This document shows positions 46,169 through 55,702 of a stretch of 64,000 nt of DNA, one piece after another. This DNA comes from Azospirillum brasilense. Its GTDB lineage: Bacteria; Pseudomonadota; Alphaproteobacteria; Azospirillales; Azospirillaceae. Under the pieces are notes generated by a model. The model saw nothing but the letters and a program-made list of their open reading frames with translations. It was not told the DNA's origin and searched no databases. A program made the position numbers and the translations under genes. Within the stretch, counting starts at the first letter, position 1, and each line of letters opens with the position of its first letter. The stretch covers positions 299,207 through 363,206 of the forward strand of contig NZ_QOKV01000004.1 in NCBI RefSeq assembly GCF_008365405.1. The letters run 5' to 3'.

Positions 46169-46726
46169 ATGGATCTCAGCAAGGTTCCGGTCGGCAAGAA
46201 CGCCCCGTGGGACGTGAACGTGGTCATCGAGATCCCGTTGCGCGGCGAGCCGGTGAAGTACGAGATCGACAAGGAGTCGGGCGCGATGTTCGTCGACCGC
46301 TTCCTGCACACCGCCATGTACTACCCCTGCAACTACGGCTTCATCCCGCACACCCTGTCGGGTGATGGCGACCCGGTGGACGTCTGCGTGGTCGGCCGCC
46401 ATTCGGTCATTCCGGGCGCCGTGCTGCGCTCGCGCCCGATCGGCGTGCTGTTCATGGAGGACGAGGGCGGCGAGGACGAGAAGCTGCTGGCCGTTCCGGT
46501 CGACAAGCTGCACCCGTTCTACAGCAACGTGAAGTCCTACAAGGACCTGCCGGAGATCACCACCGAGCAGATCGCCCACTTCTTCCAGCACTACAAGGAT
46601 CTGGAAAAGAACAAGTGGGTGAAGATCCTGCGCTGGGGCGACGAGCAGGAAGCCGCCAAGAAGATCCAGGAAGGCATGGAGCGCGCCGCCGCCGCCACCA
46701 AGGGCCAGCTCGGCCCCGTGGTCTGA
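46169..46726 (+). CDS. ppa: Inorganic pyrophosphatase
   Basis: A 185-residue soluble family I pyrophosphatase splitting PPi to phosphate. Active-site segments are NVVIEIPLRGEPVKYEIDK, the MYYPCNYGFIPHTLSGDGDPVDV signature with its metal-binding Asp residues, and KSYKDLPEI. ATG 46169 (MDLSKVPVGKNAPWDV) has GAAGGATGG upstream. The frame is open further upstream but that part overlaps the divergent gene start. It stands alone. Confidence 0.96.
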   Translation: MDLSKVPVGKNAPWDVNVVIEIPLRGEPVKYEIDKESGAMFVDRFLHTAMYYPCNYGFIPHTLSGDGDPVDVCVVGRHSVIPGAVLRSRPIGVLFMEDEGGEDEKLLAVPVDKLHPFYSNVKSYKDLPEITTEQIAHFFQHYKDLEKNKWVKILRWGDEQEAAKKIQEGMERAAAATKGQLGPVV

Positions 46727-46746
46727 CGCGCCCCTCGACTGGACGG

Positions 46747-46788
46747 GTTGCAAGGGCCGGCTCCGCACTGCGGGGCCGGTCCTGCAAC
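46747..46788 (+). terminator. Hairpin downstream of ppa
   Basis: An imperfect stem of about 19 bp: 46747-46766 (from GTTGCAAGGG) pairs with 46770-46788, with a 3-nt loop, 20 nt past the ppa stop. No T-run follows directly, so it may be a 3'-end-stabilising hairpin rather than an intrinsic terminator. Confidence 0.5.
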
Positions 46789-46885
46789 GCGGACCGGGGC
46801 TCGGGGGCTTTTGCAGGCAACAGAATTTACACGGATTTCTGCTTGCTGATTCTTGTATGAGTTTTGGAAAAAATGTCCATGTTGG

Positions 46886-47332
46886 CTAAAAACAAGCCGA
46901 AGCAGTAATCCTGGACATTTCCTGCAAGTCTTTTTCTGTTATTTCATTGATTATTTTTGTCATAAGGCCATCCTCTTTGATTTTGCTCCATCTCTGTCTG
47001 CACATACTATAAAAACGATCATTCCCCAGAAAATTTTTTATCCTGAAAAGTTCATCAGTCAAATCTTCTTTCCGTGGAATTATTTTATCCTTTTCAATTT
47101 CAAAAATATTTTCTATGAAATTATCAAAAGTATCGATGTTGCGCCTTATATTTTCCTGAACGTCTTTTTCCTCATCCATCTGGCAGGCACCGAGAAACGT
47201 ATCGAAAGATACCATTACCGTTCGCGCACAAAGTATATGCCCCAGATACGCCTCTCTGTTGGGAGCGTCATCACCAGCGGACGCTCCATTCGCATGAAGA
47301 ACCACCAAAAGCACAGCCAAAACCCGCAGCAT
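46886..47332 (-). CDS. AT-rich small secreted protein, unrecognised
   Basis: A 148-residue protein. The N-terminus MLRVLAVLLVVLHANGASAGDD is a good signal peptide. The mature part is charged, rich in Glu, Asp, Lys, Ile and Asn, with four Cys: one each in ILCARTV, GACQMDE, SMCRQRW and at the end ASACF, which could form two disulfides. Base composition is much lower in GC than any neighbour and codon use favours A/T endings, indicating acquisition from elsewhere. GGAG lies 12 nt before the start. The mature sequence is predicted largely helical. No family was recognised; it stands alone between ppa and the lactate dehydrogenase gene. Confidence 0.65.
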   Translation of the reverse strand: MLRVLAVLLVVLHANGASAGDDAPNREAYLGHILCARTVMVSFDTFLGACQMDEEKDVQENIRRNIDTFDNFIENIFEIEKDKIIPRKEDLTDELFRIKNFLGNDRFYSMCRQRWSKIKEDGLMTKIINEITEKDLQEMSRITASACF

Positions 47333-47399
47333 TGACCGGTTCACTCCAAAGGCATCCGAGGACGACACCCAACCACGCTTCGGATGAAGGAAAGCCTTA

Positions 47400-47500
47400 C
47401 GAACCGGGCCCCTCCCTGACCCTCTCCCCACTTCGCGGAGGAGGGAATTTGGAAAAGCCCCTCCCCCGCGCAGTGGCGGAGGCCGGGTTGGGGCCCGGCG
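47400..47500. repeat. Pyrimidine/purine-rich intergenic repeat
   Basis: Contains the CCCTCTCC and GGAGGAGGG arms around CACTTCGC and then a second block AGCCCCTCCCCC. This is the same style as the spacer repeats at 30478-30651, 34643-34669 and 53876-53900. It separates the start of the AT-rich ORF from the end of the lactate dehydrogenase gene. Confidence 0.5.
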
Positions 47501-47520
47501 CGACGGCGTCCCTCACCCCA

Positions 47521-48663
<1,143 letters not shown>

Positions 48664-48760
48664 TTACTCCAGATTGCAAGTCGACGGCCCCGGTCCGATC
48701 TTTAGCGGAATGGCGGCTGTTCGAGCCTTGCTGTGTGAGACGAACCCCCGGAACCCGGCC

Positions 48761-51445
48761 ATGACCGTTCGCAACCTCGACCGCCTGTTCAAGCCCGCCT
48801 CCATCGCCCTGATTGGGGCGACCCGAAAGCCGAACACCATCGGCGCCGTGGTGGCCCGCAACCTGTTCAACGCCGGGTTCGACGGCCCGATCATGCCGGT
48901 GACCGGCGAGCGCGCGGTCGAGGGGGTGCTGACCTACAAGTCGGTGGACGATCTGCCGGTCACGCCGGATCTGGCGGTGATCTGCACGGCCGCCCCCACG
49001 GTGCCCGCCACCGTCGACGCGCTGGGCAAGCGCGGAACCAAGGCGGCCATCGTCATCTCCAGCGGCTTTTCCAAGGAGCAGACCCAGACCCTGCGCGAGG
49101 CGGCGAAGCCCCACCTGATGCGCGTTCTGGGTCCCAACAGCCTGGGCATCATGGTGCCGGGCCGCGGGCTCAACGCCAGCTTCGGCCACGTCACCCCGAA
49201 GAAGGGCGACGTGGCGCTGGTGGCGCAGTCGTCCATGGTGGTGACGTCGATCGCCGACTGGGCGACGGCGCGGGGGATCGGCTTCTCGCACCTGATCTCG
49301 ATGGGCGACAAGGCGGACGTCGATTTCGGCGACCTGCTCGACTATCTGGCCGGCGACGCCAACGTGCGCGCCATCCTGCTCTACATCGAGAGCATCAGCG
49401 ACGCGCGGAAGTTCATGTCGGCGGCGCGCTCCGCCGCCCGCCAGAAGCCGGTGATCGTCATCAAGTCCGGCCGCACCGACGAGGCGCTGGAGGCCTCGAC
49501 CTCCCACACCGGGGCGCTGGCGGTGTCCGACGCCGTCTATGACGCCGCCTTCCGCCGCGCCGGCATCCTGCGCGTCAGCGGCCTGGACGAGCTGTTCGAC
49601 GCGGTGGGCACGCTGGGCACCGGGTCGCCGATCACCGGCGACCGGCTGGCCATCCTGACCAACGGCGGCGGCATGGGCGTGATGGCGACCGACAGCCTGA
49701 TCCTGTCCGGCGGGCGGCTGGCCCAGTTCGCGCCGGAGACGATGGACGCGCTGGAAAAGGCGCTGGGCGCCGGCAGCGCCCGCAACCCACTGCGCATCGG
49801 CGGCGACGCCCCGCCCAAGCGCTACGCCGACGCGCTGAACGCGCTGATGGCCGACCCCAACAACGACGCCGTGCTGGTGCTGAACTGCCCGACCGCGGTG
49901 ACCGACGGGCTGGCCGCCGCGCAGGCGGTGGTCGACACCATGATCGCCAACAAGACGCGCAAGCACCCGGTGCTGACGAGCTGGCTGGGCGACAACACGG
50001 CGGCCGAGGCGCGCAAGCTGTTCGCCGCCAACCGCGTCCCCACCTACGACACGCCCAGCCACGCGGTGCGCGCCTTCCTGCATCTGGTCGAATACCGCCG
50101 GAACCAGGAGCTGCTGATGGAGACGCCGCCGTCGGTGCCGGAGGATTTCCAGCCCGACGGCATCACGGTGCGCAAGATCATCTCCCGCGCCATCGCGGAG
50201 AAGCGCGACTGGCTGAGCGAGTATGAGGCCAAGCGCGTGCTCGCCGCCTACGGCGTTCCGGTGGTCGACACCCGCCGCGCCGACACGCCGGAGGAGGCCG
50301 CCCACTGCGCCGAGATGATCGGCGGGCCGCTGGCGCTGAAGATCCTGTCGCCGGACATCACCCACAAGTCGGACGTCGGCGGCGTCGCCCTGCACCTGAC
50401 CGAGCCGGCGGAGGTCAAGGCCGAGGCCGAGGCCATGCTGGCCCGCGTGCGCGAGGCGGTGCCCGACGCCCGCATCGAGGGCTTCACCGTTCAGGAGATG
50501 GCGGTGCGCGCCGACGCCTACGAGCTGATCGTCGGCATGACCGAGAACGAGTTGTTCGGCCCTGTCCTGCTGTTCGGCGAGGGCGGCATCGGAGTGGAGG
50601 TGGTGGAGGACTATGCGCTGGCATTGCCGCCGCTGAACATGAAGCTGGCGACCGAGCTGATGGGCCGCACCCGCATCTGGCGCCAGTTGCAGGGCTACCG
50701 CTCGCGCGCTGCGGTCGATCTGGAGGCGGTGGCGCTGACGCTGAACAAGATCTCGCAGCTCATCGTCGATTTCCCGGAGGTCGCCGAGCTGGACATCAAC
50801 CCGCTGCTCGCCGACTCGGAAGGCGTGCTGGCGCTCGACGCCCGCATCAAGGTCGGCGTGCCCGCCCTGCCCGGTGCCAAGCGTCTGGCCATCCGCCCCT
50901 ACCCCAAGGGGCTGGAGGACCGGATCACCATCAAGGACGGCCGCCAGTTCGTCGTCCGCCCCATCCTGCCGGAGGACGAGCCGCTGGTGCACCACATGGT
51001 GGCCAACCAGACGCAGGAGGATCTGCGGCTGCGCTTCTTCGCGCCGCTGAAGCGGCTGTCGCATCAGGCCGCCGCCCGCCTGACTCAGATGGACTACGAC
51101 CGCGAGATGGGTCTGGTCGCCGTCGGGCCGGACCCCGAGACCGGCGACACCATCATGTACGGCGTGGTGCGCATCACCGCCGACCCCGACAACCTGCGCG
51201 CCGAATACGCCGTGATGGTGCGGTCGGACATGAAGGGCCAGGGGCTGGGCTACCAGCTGATGAACAAGATCCTGGACTACGCCCGCTCCCGTGGGATCAA
51301 GGAGGTGTACGGCGAGGTTCTGCGCGAGAACACCAGCATGCTGGGCATGTGCCGCGCGCTGGGCTTCATCCGCAAGGAGAACCTGGACGAGCCCGGCGTG
51401 GTCGAGGTGCGGATCGAGCTGGGCGGCGGGCTGGCCGCGAAGTAG
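48761..51445 (+). CDS. Pat/PatZ-type protein acetyltransferase with NDP-forming acyl-CoA synthetase domains
   Basis: An 894-residue protein. Residues 1 to about 460 hold a CoA-binding and succinyl-CoA-ligase-like pair (LFKPASIALIGATRKPNT, ILTNGGGMGVMATDSL). An ATP-grasp domain follows (AKRVLAAYGVPVVDTRR, PLALKILSPDITHKSDVGGV). The last 170 residues or so are a GNAT domain (RFFAPLKRLSHQ, EYAVMVRSDMKGQGLGYQLM). This is the layout of PatZ/YfiQ, which acetylates acetyl-CoA synthetase; the N-terminal catalytic His is not clearly placed, so it may be regulatory. Start ATG 48761 (MTVRNLDRLFKPASI) matches the family. Confidence 0.9.
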   Translation: MTVRNLDRLFKPASIALIGATRKPNTIGAVVARNLFNAGFDGPIMPVTGERAVEGVLTYKSVDDLPVTPDLAVICTAAPTVPATVDALGKRGTKAAIVISSGFSKEQTQTLREAAKPHLMRVLGPNSLGIMVPGRGLNASFGHVTPKKGDVALVAQSSMVVTSIADWATARGIGFSHLISMGDKADVDFGDLLDYLAGDANVRAILLYIESISDARKFMSAARSAARQKPVIVIKSGRTDEALEASTSHTGALAVSDAVYDAAFRRAGILRVSGLDELFDAVGTLGTGSPITGDRLAILTNGGGMGVMATDSLILSGGRLAQFAPETMDALEKALGAGSARNPLRIGGDAPPKRYADALNALMADPNNDAVLVLNCPTAVTDGLAAAQAVVDTMIANKTRKHPVLTSWLGDNTAAEARKLFAANRVPTYDTPSHAVRAFLHLVEYRRNQELLMETPPSVPEDFQPDGITVRKIISRAIAEKRDWLSEYEAKRVLAAYGVPVVDTRRADTPEEAAHCAEMIGGPLALKILSPDITHKSDVGGVALHLTEPAEVKAEAEAMLARVREAVPDARIEGFTVQEMAVRADAYELIVGMTENELFGPVLLFGEGGIGVEVVEDYALALPPLNMKLATELMGRTRIWRQLQGYRSRAAVDLEAVALTLNKISQLIVDFPEVAELDINPLLADSEGVLALDARIKVGVPALPGAKRLAIRPYPKGLEDRITIKDGRQFVVRPILPEDEPLVHHMVANQTQEDLRLRFFAPLKRLSHQAAARLTQMDYDREMGLVAVGPDPETGDTIMYGVVRITADPDNLRAEYAVMVRSDMKGQGLGYQLMNKILDYARSRGIKEVYGEVLRENTSMLGMCRALGFIRKENLDEPGVVEVRIELGGGLAAK

Positions 51446-51505
51446 CCACGGTGGCACCCCCCTGGGTGGCGCCACTTGGAAGCGGCGAGGGAGAGGGCCA
51501 TACTC

Positions 51506-52075
51506 ATGGGCATGAGCGATCCGGCACCCCGCCCGATGACCGTGGATGAGTTCCTCGTCTGGAACGACGGGACGGACACCCGTTATGAGCTGGACGGCGG
51601 CCAACCGGTCGCCATGGCACCGCCGTCCGATGCGCACGCTCTTCTCGCGGCCAACATCGTCGTCGAGTTCGGGAAGCGTCTCCACCCACCCTGCCGGGCG
51701 CGGGTCGAAGCCGGAATTCGTCTGCCCGATCGCGACGATGCCTGGTTCCAGGCCGACGTCGCCATCGGTTGCGGACCGACGTCAAACAAGCCCGGAACGG
51801 TGGACCCGACGATCATCGTCGAGATCCTGTCACCGTCCACCGCCCAGTTCGACCGCGGCCGAAAGCTGGCGATCTATCGGGAAATCCCGTCGGTGCAGGA
51901 AATCCTGCTGCTCGACTCGACGAAGCGCTGCGCCGAGCTGTGGCACCGCGAGGATGAGCGGAGCTGGGTGGTCCGCGACGTCATCGGGGGCGGGACGCTG
52001 CGCTTCCCCTCGGTCGGGATCGAAATTCCCATGGCCGCCCTGTATGAGGGCGTCCTGTATGAGGGCGTCCTCTAG
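51506..52075 (+). CDS. Uma2-family PD-(D/E)XK nuclease-like protein
   Basis: A 189-residue protein of the Uma2 family, predicted restriction-nuclease fold of unknown role. Core segments are MTVDEFLVWNDGTDTRYEL, an ARVEAGIRLPD strand, FQADVAIGCG (the D of the PD motif) and TIIVEILSPST with ExL, the E of the E-x-K pair, followed by GRKLAIYREI with Lys. ATG 51506 has GAGAGGG upstream. The last ten residues are YEGVL twice, coded by a 15-nt tandem duplication. It stands at the end of the acetyltransferase gene, 60 nt away. Confidence 0.85.
   Translation: MGMSDPAPRPMTVDEFLVWNDGTDTRYELDGGQPVAMAPPSDAHALLAANIVVEFGKRLHPPCRARVEAGIRLPDRDDAWFQADVAIGCGPTSNKPGTVDPTIIVEILSPSTAQFDRGRKLAIYREIPSVQEILLLDSTKRCAELWHREDERSWVVRDVIGGGTLRFPSVGIEIPMAALYEGVLYEGVL
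52040..52069 (+). repeat. 15-nt tandem duplication at the end of the Uma2 gene
   Basis: CTGTATGAGGGCGTC occurs twice in tandem, 52040-52054 and 52055-52069. It adds one LYEGV repeat before the stop. The two copies are identical, so the event is recent. Confidence 0.95.
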
Positions 52076-52093
52076 ACGCCCTCTCCCGCGGCC

Positions 52094-53083
52094 TTACAGC
52101 AGCGTTTCCAGGACGCGGTCGGGCGGGGCGTGGCCGTCCGCGAAGGTCTTGATGTTGATGATGACCTTCTCGCCCATATCGATCCGGCCCTCGATGGTGG
52201 CGGAGCCCATGTGCGGCAGCAGGACCACGTTGTCGAGCCGCAGCAGCTTCGGGTTCACCGCCGGCTCATGCTCGAACACGTCCAGGCCGGCTCCGGCGAT
52301 CTCGCCCTTCGACAGCATCCGGGTCAGTGCCGTCTCGTCGATGACCTCGCCGCGCGAGGTGTTAACGATGAAGCAGTGCGGGCGCAGCAGCTTCAGCCGG
52401 CGCTCCGACAGCAGATGGTAGGTGGCCGGGGTGTGCGGGCAGTTGATGGACACCACGTCCATGCGCGCCAGCATCTGGTCCAGGCTGTCCCAGTAGGTCG
52501 CCTCGAGCTCCTGCTCGACGTCGGGATAGACGCGGCGGCGGTTGTGGTAATGGATCGACATGCCGAAGGCGCGCGCCCGGCGCGCCAGCGCCTGCCCGAT
52601 ACGGCCCATGCCGAGGATGCCCAGCCGCTTGCCCTGGATGCGGTGGCCGAGCATTGTCGTCGGCCCCCAGCCCTTCCACTGGCCGGAGCGGACCAGCCGC
52701 TCGCCTTCCGCCAGCCGGCGACCAACCGCCAGCAGCAGGGCCATGGTCATGTCCGCCGTGTCTTCGGTCAGGACGCCCGGCGTGTTGGTGACGCTGATGC
52801 CGCGCTCCCGCGCCGCCTTCAGGTCGATGTGGTCCACGCCCGTCCCGAAGGAGGCGATGAGGCGGAGCTGCGGCCCGGCCTTCTCGATCACCTCGCGGTC
52901 GATCCGGTCGGTGACGGTGGGAACCAGCACGTCGGCCACCTGCGCCACCTCGATGAGCTGGGCGTGGGACAGGGGTTCGTCGTCGGAGTTCAGCCGTGCG
53001 TCGAACAGCTCCATCATCCGCGTCTCGATGACATCGGGCAATTTGCGGGTGACGACGACGAGCGGCTTCTTCTTTTCAGTCAT
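52094..53083 (-). CDS. D-2-hydroxyacid dehydrogenase, glyoxylate/hydroxypyruvate reductase type
   Basis: A 329-residue NAD(P)-dependent enzyme. The nucleotide loop is RLGILGMGRIGQALARRA; catalytic residues appear as Arg in NTSRGEVID, Glu in VFEHEPAVNP and His in LLPHMGSAT. The ASFGTGVDHIDLKAA segment is typical. It resembles GyaR/glycerate dehydrogenase that reduces glyoxylate or hydroxypyruvate. ATG 53083 is the normal start. It converges on the Uma2 gene and is divergent from the SH3 protein gene. Confidence 0.9.
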   Translation of the reverse strand: MTEKKKPLVVVTRKLPDVIETRMMELFDARLNSDDEPLSHAQLIEVAQVADVLVPTVTDRIDREVIEKAGPQLRLIASFGTGVDHIDLKAARERGISVTNTPGVLTEDTADMTMALLLAVGRRLAEGERLVRSGQWKGWGPTTMLGHRIQGKRLGILGMGRIGQALARRARAFGMSIHYHNRRRVYPDVEQELEATYWDSLDQMLARMDVVSINCPHTPATYHLLSERRLKLLRPHCFIVNTSRGEVIDETALTRMLSKGEIAGAGLDVFEHEPAVNPKLLRLDNVVLLPHMGSATIEGRIDMGEKVIINIKTFADGHAPPDRVLETLL

Positions 53084-53302
53084 TGGACGGTGCCTCCCCC
53101 ATTCCGGGCCGACGCTTGTCCTATCAAGCGGTTGGGAAGCTGTCCAGATGACAGTGACGATTCGGCGCGCCGCACGGCTCCATGATGTGACAAGAGCCGC
53201 CGCGATGCCGCCGCCCGCGCCTTGCGCTTGCCCCTGGCGGCTACCCCTAATTATAGTGCCTCCGACTCAAATCCATCCGATCTCCACAGCACGGGGCTGC
53301 CG

Positions 53303-53857
53303 GTGTTGCCGTTGCCGACGACGTCTGCCATCCGCCGCGCTCTCGCCGTTCTGGCGCTGGCCGTCGCAGCCTTGGCGCCGGTCACTCTGTCCTCCGCCGG
53401 CGCGTCCGAGGGCGGGCGGCGCGAGAAGGACCCGACCCACGCCTCGGGCCTGCCGATCCCCCGTTTCGTGTCGCTGCGCTCGGGCGAGGTGAACGCGCGC
53501 ACCGGCCCCAACGTGCGCTACCCCATCGAATGGGTGTTCACCCGCAAGGAAATGCCGGTGGAGATCACCCAGGAATTCGACACCTGGCGCCGCATCCGCG
53601 ACTGGGAAGGCAGCGAGGGCTGGGTCCACCAGAGCATGCTGTCGGGCAAGCGCAGCATCGTCATCACCGGCGACATCCGCACCGTCCGCAAGGAGCCGCG
53701 CGGCGATGCCGCCGTCGTGGCCCGCGCCCAGCCGGGCGTGATCGGCTGGCTGCGCAAGTGCAAGGGCGAGTGGTGCGAGGTGGACCTGAAGGGCTATCGC
53801 GGCTGGATGAGCCGCGGCGAGTTCTGGGGCGCCTATAAAGACGAGACGTTCGAGTAA
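53303..53857 (+). CDS. Secreted bacterial SH3-domain protein
   Basis: A 184-residue protein. A signal-like N-terminus ([24 protein letters not shown]) is followed by two SH3-like repeats: [22 protein letters not shown] to [11 protein letters not shown], and a second ending [15 protein letters not shown]. Such domains bind cell wall peptides. The start is uncertain: no ATG gives a good signal peptide, and GTG 53303 ([12 protein letters not shown]) is chosen, though TTG codons upstream are possible. It is divergent from the hydroxyacid dehydrogenase gene. Confidence 0.75.
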   Translation: MLPLPTTSAIRRALAVLALAVAALAPVTLSSAGASEGGRREKDPTHASGLPIPRFVSLRSGEVNARTGPNVRYPIEWVFTRKEMPVEITQEFDTWRRIRDWEGSEGWVHQSMLSGKRSIVITGDIRTVRKEPRGDAAVVARAQPGVIGWLRKCKGEWCEVDLKGYRGWMSRGEFWGAYKDETFE

Positions 53858-53875
53858 CGGACGGGGAGTTTTATC

Positions 53876-53900
53876 CCCTCCCCTGCGGAGCGGGGGAGGG
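53876..53900. repeat. Intergenic hairpin between convergent SH3 and DUF3501 genes
   Basis: CCCTCCCC (53876-53883) pairs with GGGGAGGG (53893-53900), 9-nt loop, with further GGGAGGG copies to the right. It lies 19 nt past the SH3 gene stop. It is similar to the hairpin at 34643-34669. Confidence 0.6.
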
Positions 53901-53924
53901 TTAGGGAGGGGGCAACAGGTCCCC

Positions 53925-54518
53925 CTACCCGAAATCCCCCGCAAGCTCCGCCCGCACCGCCTCCGGCATCACCGCCATGTGGCCGTACCGGGGATGGCCG
54001 ATGCCGAGGATCACCTCCGTCCCGGGGGTGCGGAAGGCGGCGATCTGCTCCGGCGTGAAGTCGAAATGCAGGAAATGGACGGCGGACGCCTTGCCGGCCG
54101 CGTTCGTGCGCTCCACGTCCTCCTCCGGCCGGCCGGTCACCGTGTGGCCGGCGAAGCGCAGCGTCACCGTCCGCTCCACCCCGCCAAGCCGGCCAAGCTC
54201 GGCGGCGCGGTGCGCCGGGTCGGCGATCTCGAACATCACCGTGGCGACCAGTTCCGTCCCCTGGGGGATCAGCCCGTTGTAGGCGCGAAGCTCGCCGTCG
54301 ATCTGCGCCTCGCCGCCCCGCTCGATGAACAGCATTTCGTGGACCTGCTGCCACATCGTCTCGTAATTCTCGAAATGGACGATGGCGCAGGGGCCGACCG
54401 CGACGCGGCGCCTCTTCTTCACGGCGACCAGGGCGGTGCGGCGGGCGGCGCGTTCGCGGGCGTAGCGGTCCAGGGGAAGGATGTCGGCGCGCGTGATCGC
54501 GGTCCGGCGGAGGGTCAT
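53925..54518 (-). CDS. DUF3501 family protein
   Basis: A 197-residue soluble protein of the DUF3501 type. Recognisable segments are [20 protein letters not shown], the [19 protein letters not shown] core and [10 protein letters not shown]. No metal motif or signal peptide is evident. It starts inside the last codons of the rubrerythrin gene (4-nt ATGA overlap), the standard neighbour for this family, which suggests a shared job in peroxide or iron-sulfur stress. The biochemical role is unknown. Confidence 0.82.
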   Translation of the reverse strand: MTLRRTAITRADILPLDRYARERAARRTALVAVKKRRRVAVGPCAIVHFENYETMWQQVHEMLFIERGGEAQIDGELRAYNGLIPQGTELVATVMFEIADPAHRAAELGRLGGVERTVTLRFAGHTVTGRPEEDVERTNAAGKASAVHFLHFDFTPEQIAAFRTPGTEVILGIGHPRYGHMAVMPEAVRAELAGDFG

Positions 54519-54934
54519 GACGACAGCTGGTCCAGCATCCTCTGGAAGCGTCCGGCGTGGCTCCGCTCGGCCTTCGCCAGCGTCTCGAACCAGTCCGCGA
54601 CCTCCTCGAAGCCTTCCTCGCGGGCGGTGCGGGCCATGCCCGGGTACATGTCGGTGTATTCGTGGGTCTCGCCGGCGATCGCGGCCTTCAGGTTGCTCAC
54701 CGTGTCACCGATGGGCAGGCCGGTGATCGGGTCGCCGGCCTCCTCCAGGAATTCCAGATGGCCGTGGGCGTGACCGGTTTCGCCCTCCGCGGTGGAGCGG
54801 AAGACGGCGGCGACCTCGTTGTGGCCTTCCACATCGGCCTTCTGGGCGAAATAGAGATAGCGGCGGTTGGCCTGGCTCTCACCCGCGAAGGCCGCCTTGA
54901 GGTTCTGCTCGGTCTTTGTGCCCTTCAGCGACAT
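54515..54934 (-). CDS. Rubrerythrin-type diiron protein without rubredoxin domain
   Basis: A 139-residue four-helix diiron protein. Two E-x2-H type motifs are clear: [10 protein letters not shown] and [11 protein letters not shown], along with the paired Glu residues in [11 protein letters not shown] and AGETHEY. The C-terminal rubredoxin domain of classical rubrerythrin is missing, so it needs an external electron donor. It probably reduces peroxide. Coupled by a 4-nt overlap to the DUF3501 gene and preceded by an Irr gene on the same strand. Confidence 0.9.
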   Translation of the reverse strand: MSLKGTKTEQNLKAAFAGESQANRRYLYFAQKADVEGHNEVAAVFRSTAEGETGHAHGHLEFLEEAGDPITGLPIGDTVSNLKAAIAGETHEYTDMYPGMARTAREEGFEEVADWFETLAKAERSHAGRFQRMLDQLSS

Positions 54935-55133
54935 GGCGGCGTTCTCCCCACGGGGTTCTGTCCGGCCCGGCCGCGCACGGGCGTGGGGCCTCCGGGGGCC
55001 GAGCCTCGGCTACGGCTTATGCCATTGCTCCCAAAACGCGTCAATGTTCCGGAAATTCCCCGAAGGCCCGATCGGGAGATGGATTTTTTCGTGACGCGGC
55101 CATCGGCCGCCTGTCCTTCAGCGATCTTCGCCC

Positions 55134-55565
55134 TCAGCGGTCCTCGCCCTGCTCCGCGCTCAGCCGGACGATCACATCCACCCGGGCGATGCGCGTGCCC
55201 GGCGGGGCCGGCGGCAGATGCTGCACCACCACGTCGTCGCCGGGAATGTCCTCCAGCCGGCCCGTCCCTTCCAGGAAGAAATGGTGATGGTCGCTGGTGT
55301 TGGTGTCGAAGTAGGACTTGCCCGCCTCCACCACCACCTCGCGCAGCAGGCCGGCGGCGGTGAACTGGTTCAGCGTGTTGTAGACCGTGGCCAGCGACAC
55401 CCGCAGGTCCGCCCCCATCGCCTCGGTGTGGAGCTGCTCGGCGGTGACGTGGCGGTGCTCCCCTTCGAACAGCAGGCGGGCCAAACCCAGACGCTGGCGC
55501 GTCGGGCGGAAGCCTGCCGTCTGCAGGCGGTCGAGAGCGCGCTTGAAGGGTCGGGTGCCGGTCAT
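55134..55565 (-). CDS. irr: Fur-family iron response regulator Irr
   Basis: A 143-residue Fur-family regulator. The winged helix (GFRPTRQRLGLARLL, VSLATVYNTLNQFTAAGLL) is followed by the Irr-type HHH run at 93-95 (NTSDHHHFFLEGTG), and no CxxC zinc site is seen. Irr controls iron and haem genes in alphaproteobacteria. ATG 55565 (MTGTRPFKRALDRLQ) is chosen; the frame is open 26 codons further. It lies 199 nt before the rubrerythrin start, on the same strand. A weak TTTAGAAC half-site of the iron control type lies upstream at 55644-55651. Confidence 0.87.
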   Translation of the reverse strand: MTGTRPFKRALDRLQTAGFRPTRQRLGLARLLFEGEHRHVTAEQLHTEAMGADLRVSLATVYNTLNQFTAAGLLREVVVEAGKSYFDTNTSDHHHFFLEGTGRLEDIPGDDVVVQHLPPAPPGTRIARVDVIVRLSAEQGEDR

Positions 55566-55702
55566 CGTCGTCTGTTCGCCGTGGTTCAGGTCACAAAGTC
55601 GGAACGCGAAACGGACCGCGGCGATCTGCCGCAGCCCGTTCACTTTAGAACGATTTCAGGTCAGGGGGCAAGCGCCCCCCGCAAAACCGCGGGCCGCCGG
55701 CG

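Noticed and set aside
46747..46820. Possible tRNA or small RNA after ppa
   Set aside because: It folds as one long imperfect hairpin with no cloverleaf arms or anticodon loop.
55644..55660. Iron control element upstream of irr
   Set aside because: Only one half-site (TTTAGAAC) is good; the other half is poor, so it is mentioned but not listed as a site.
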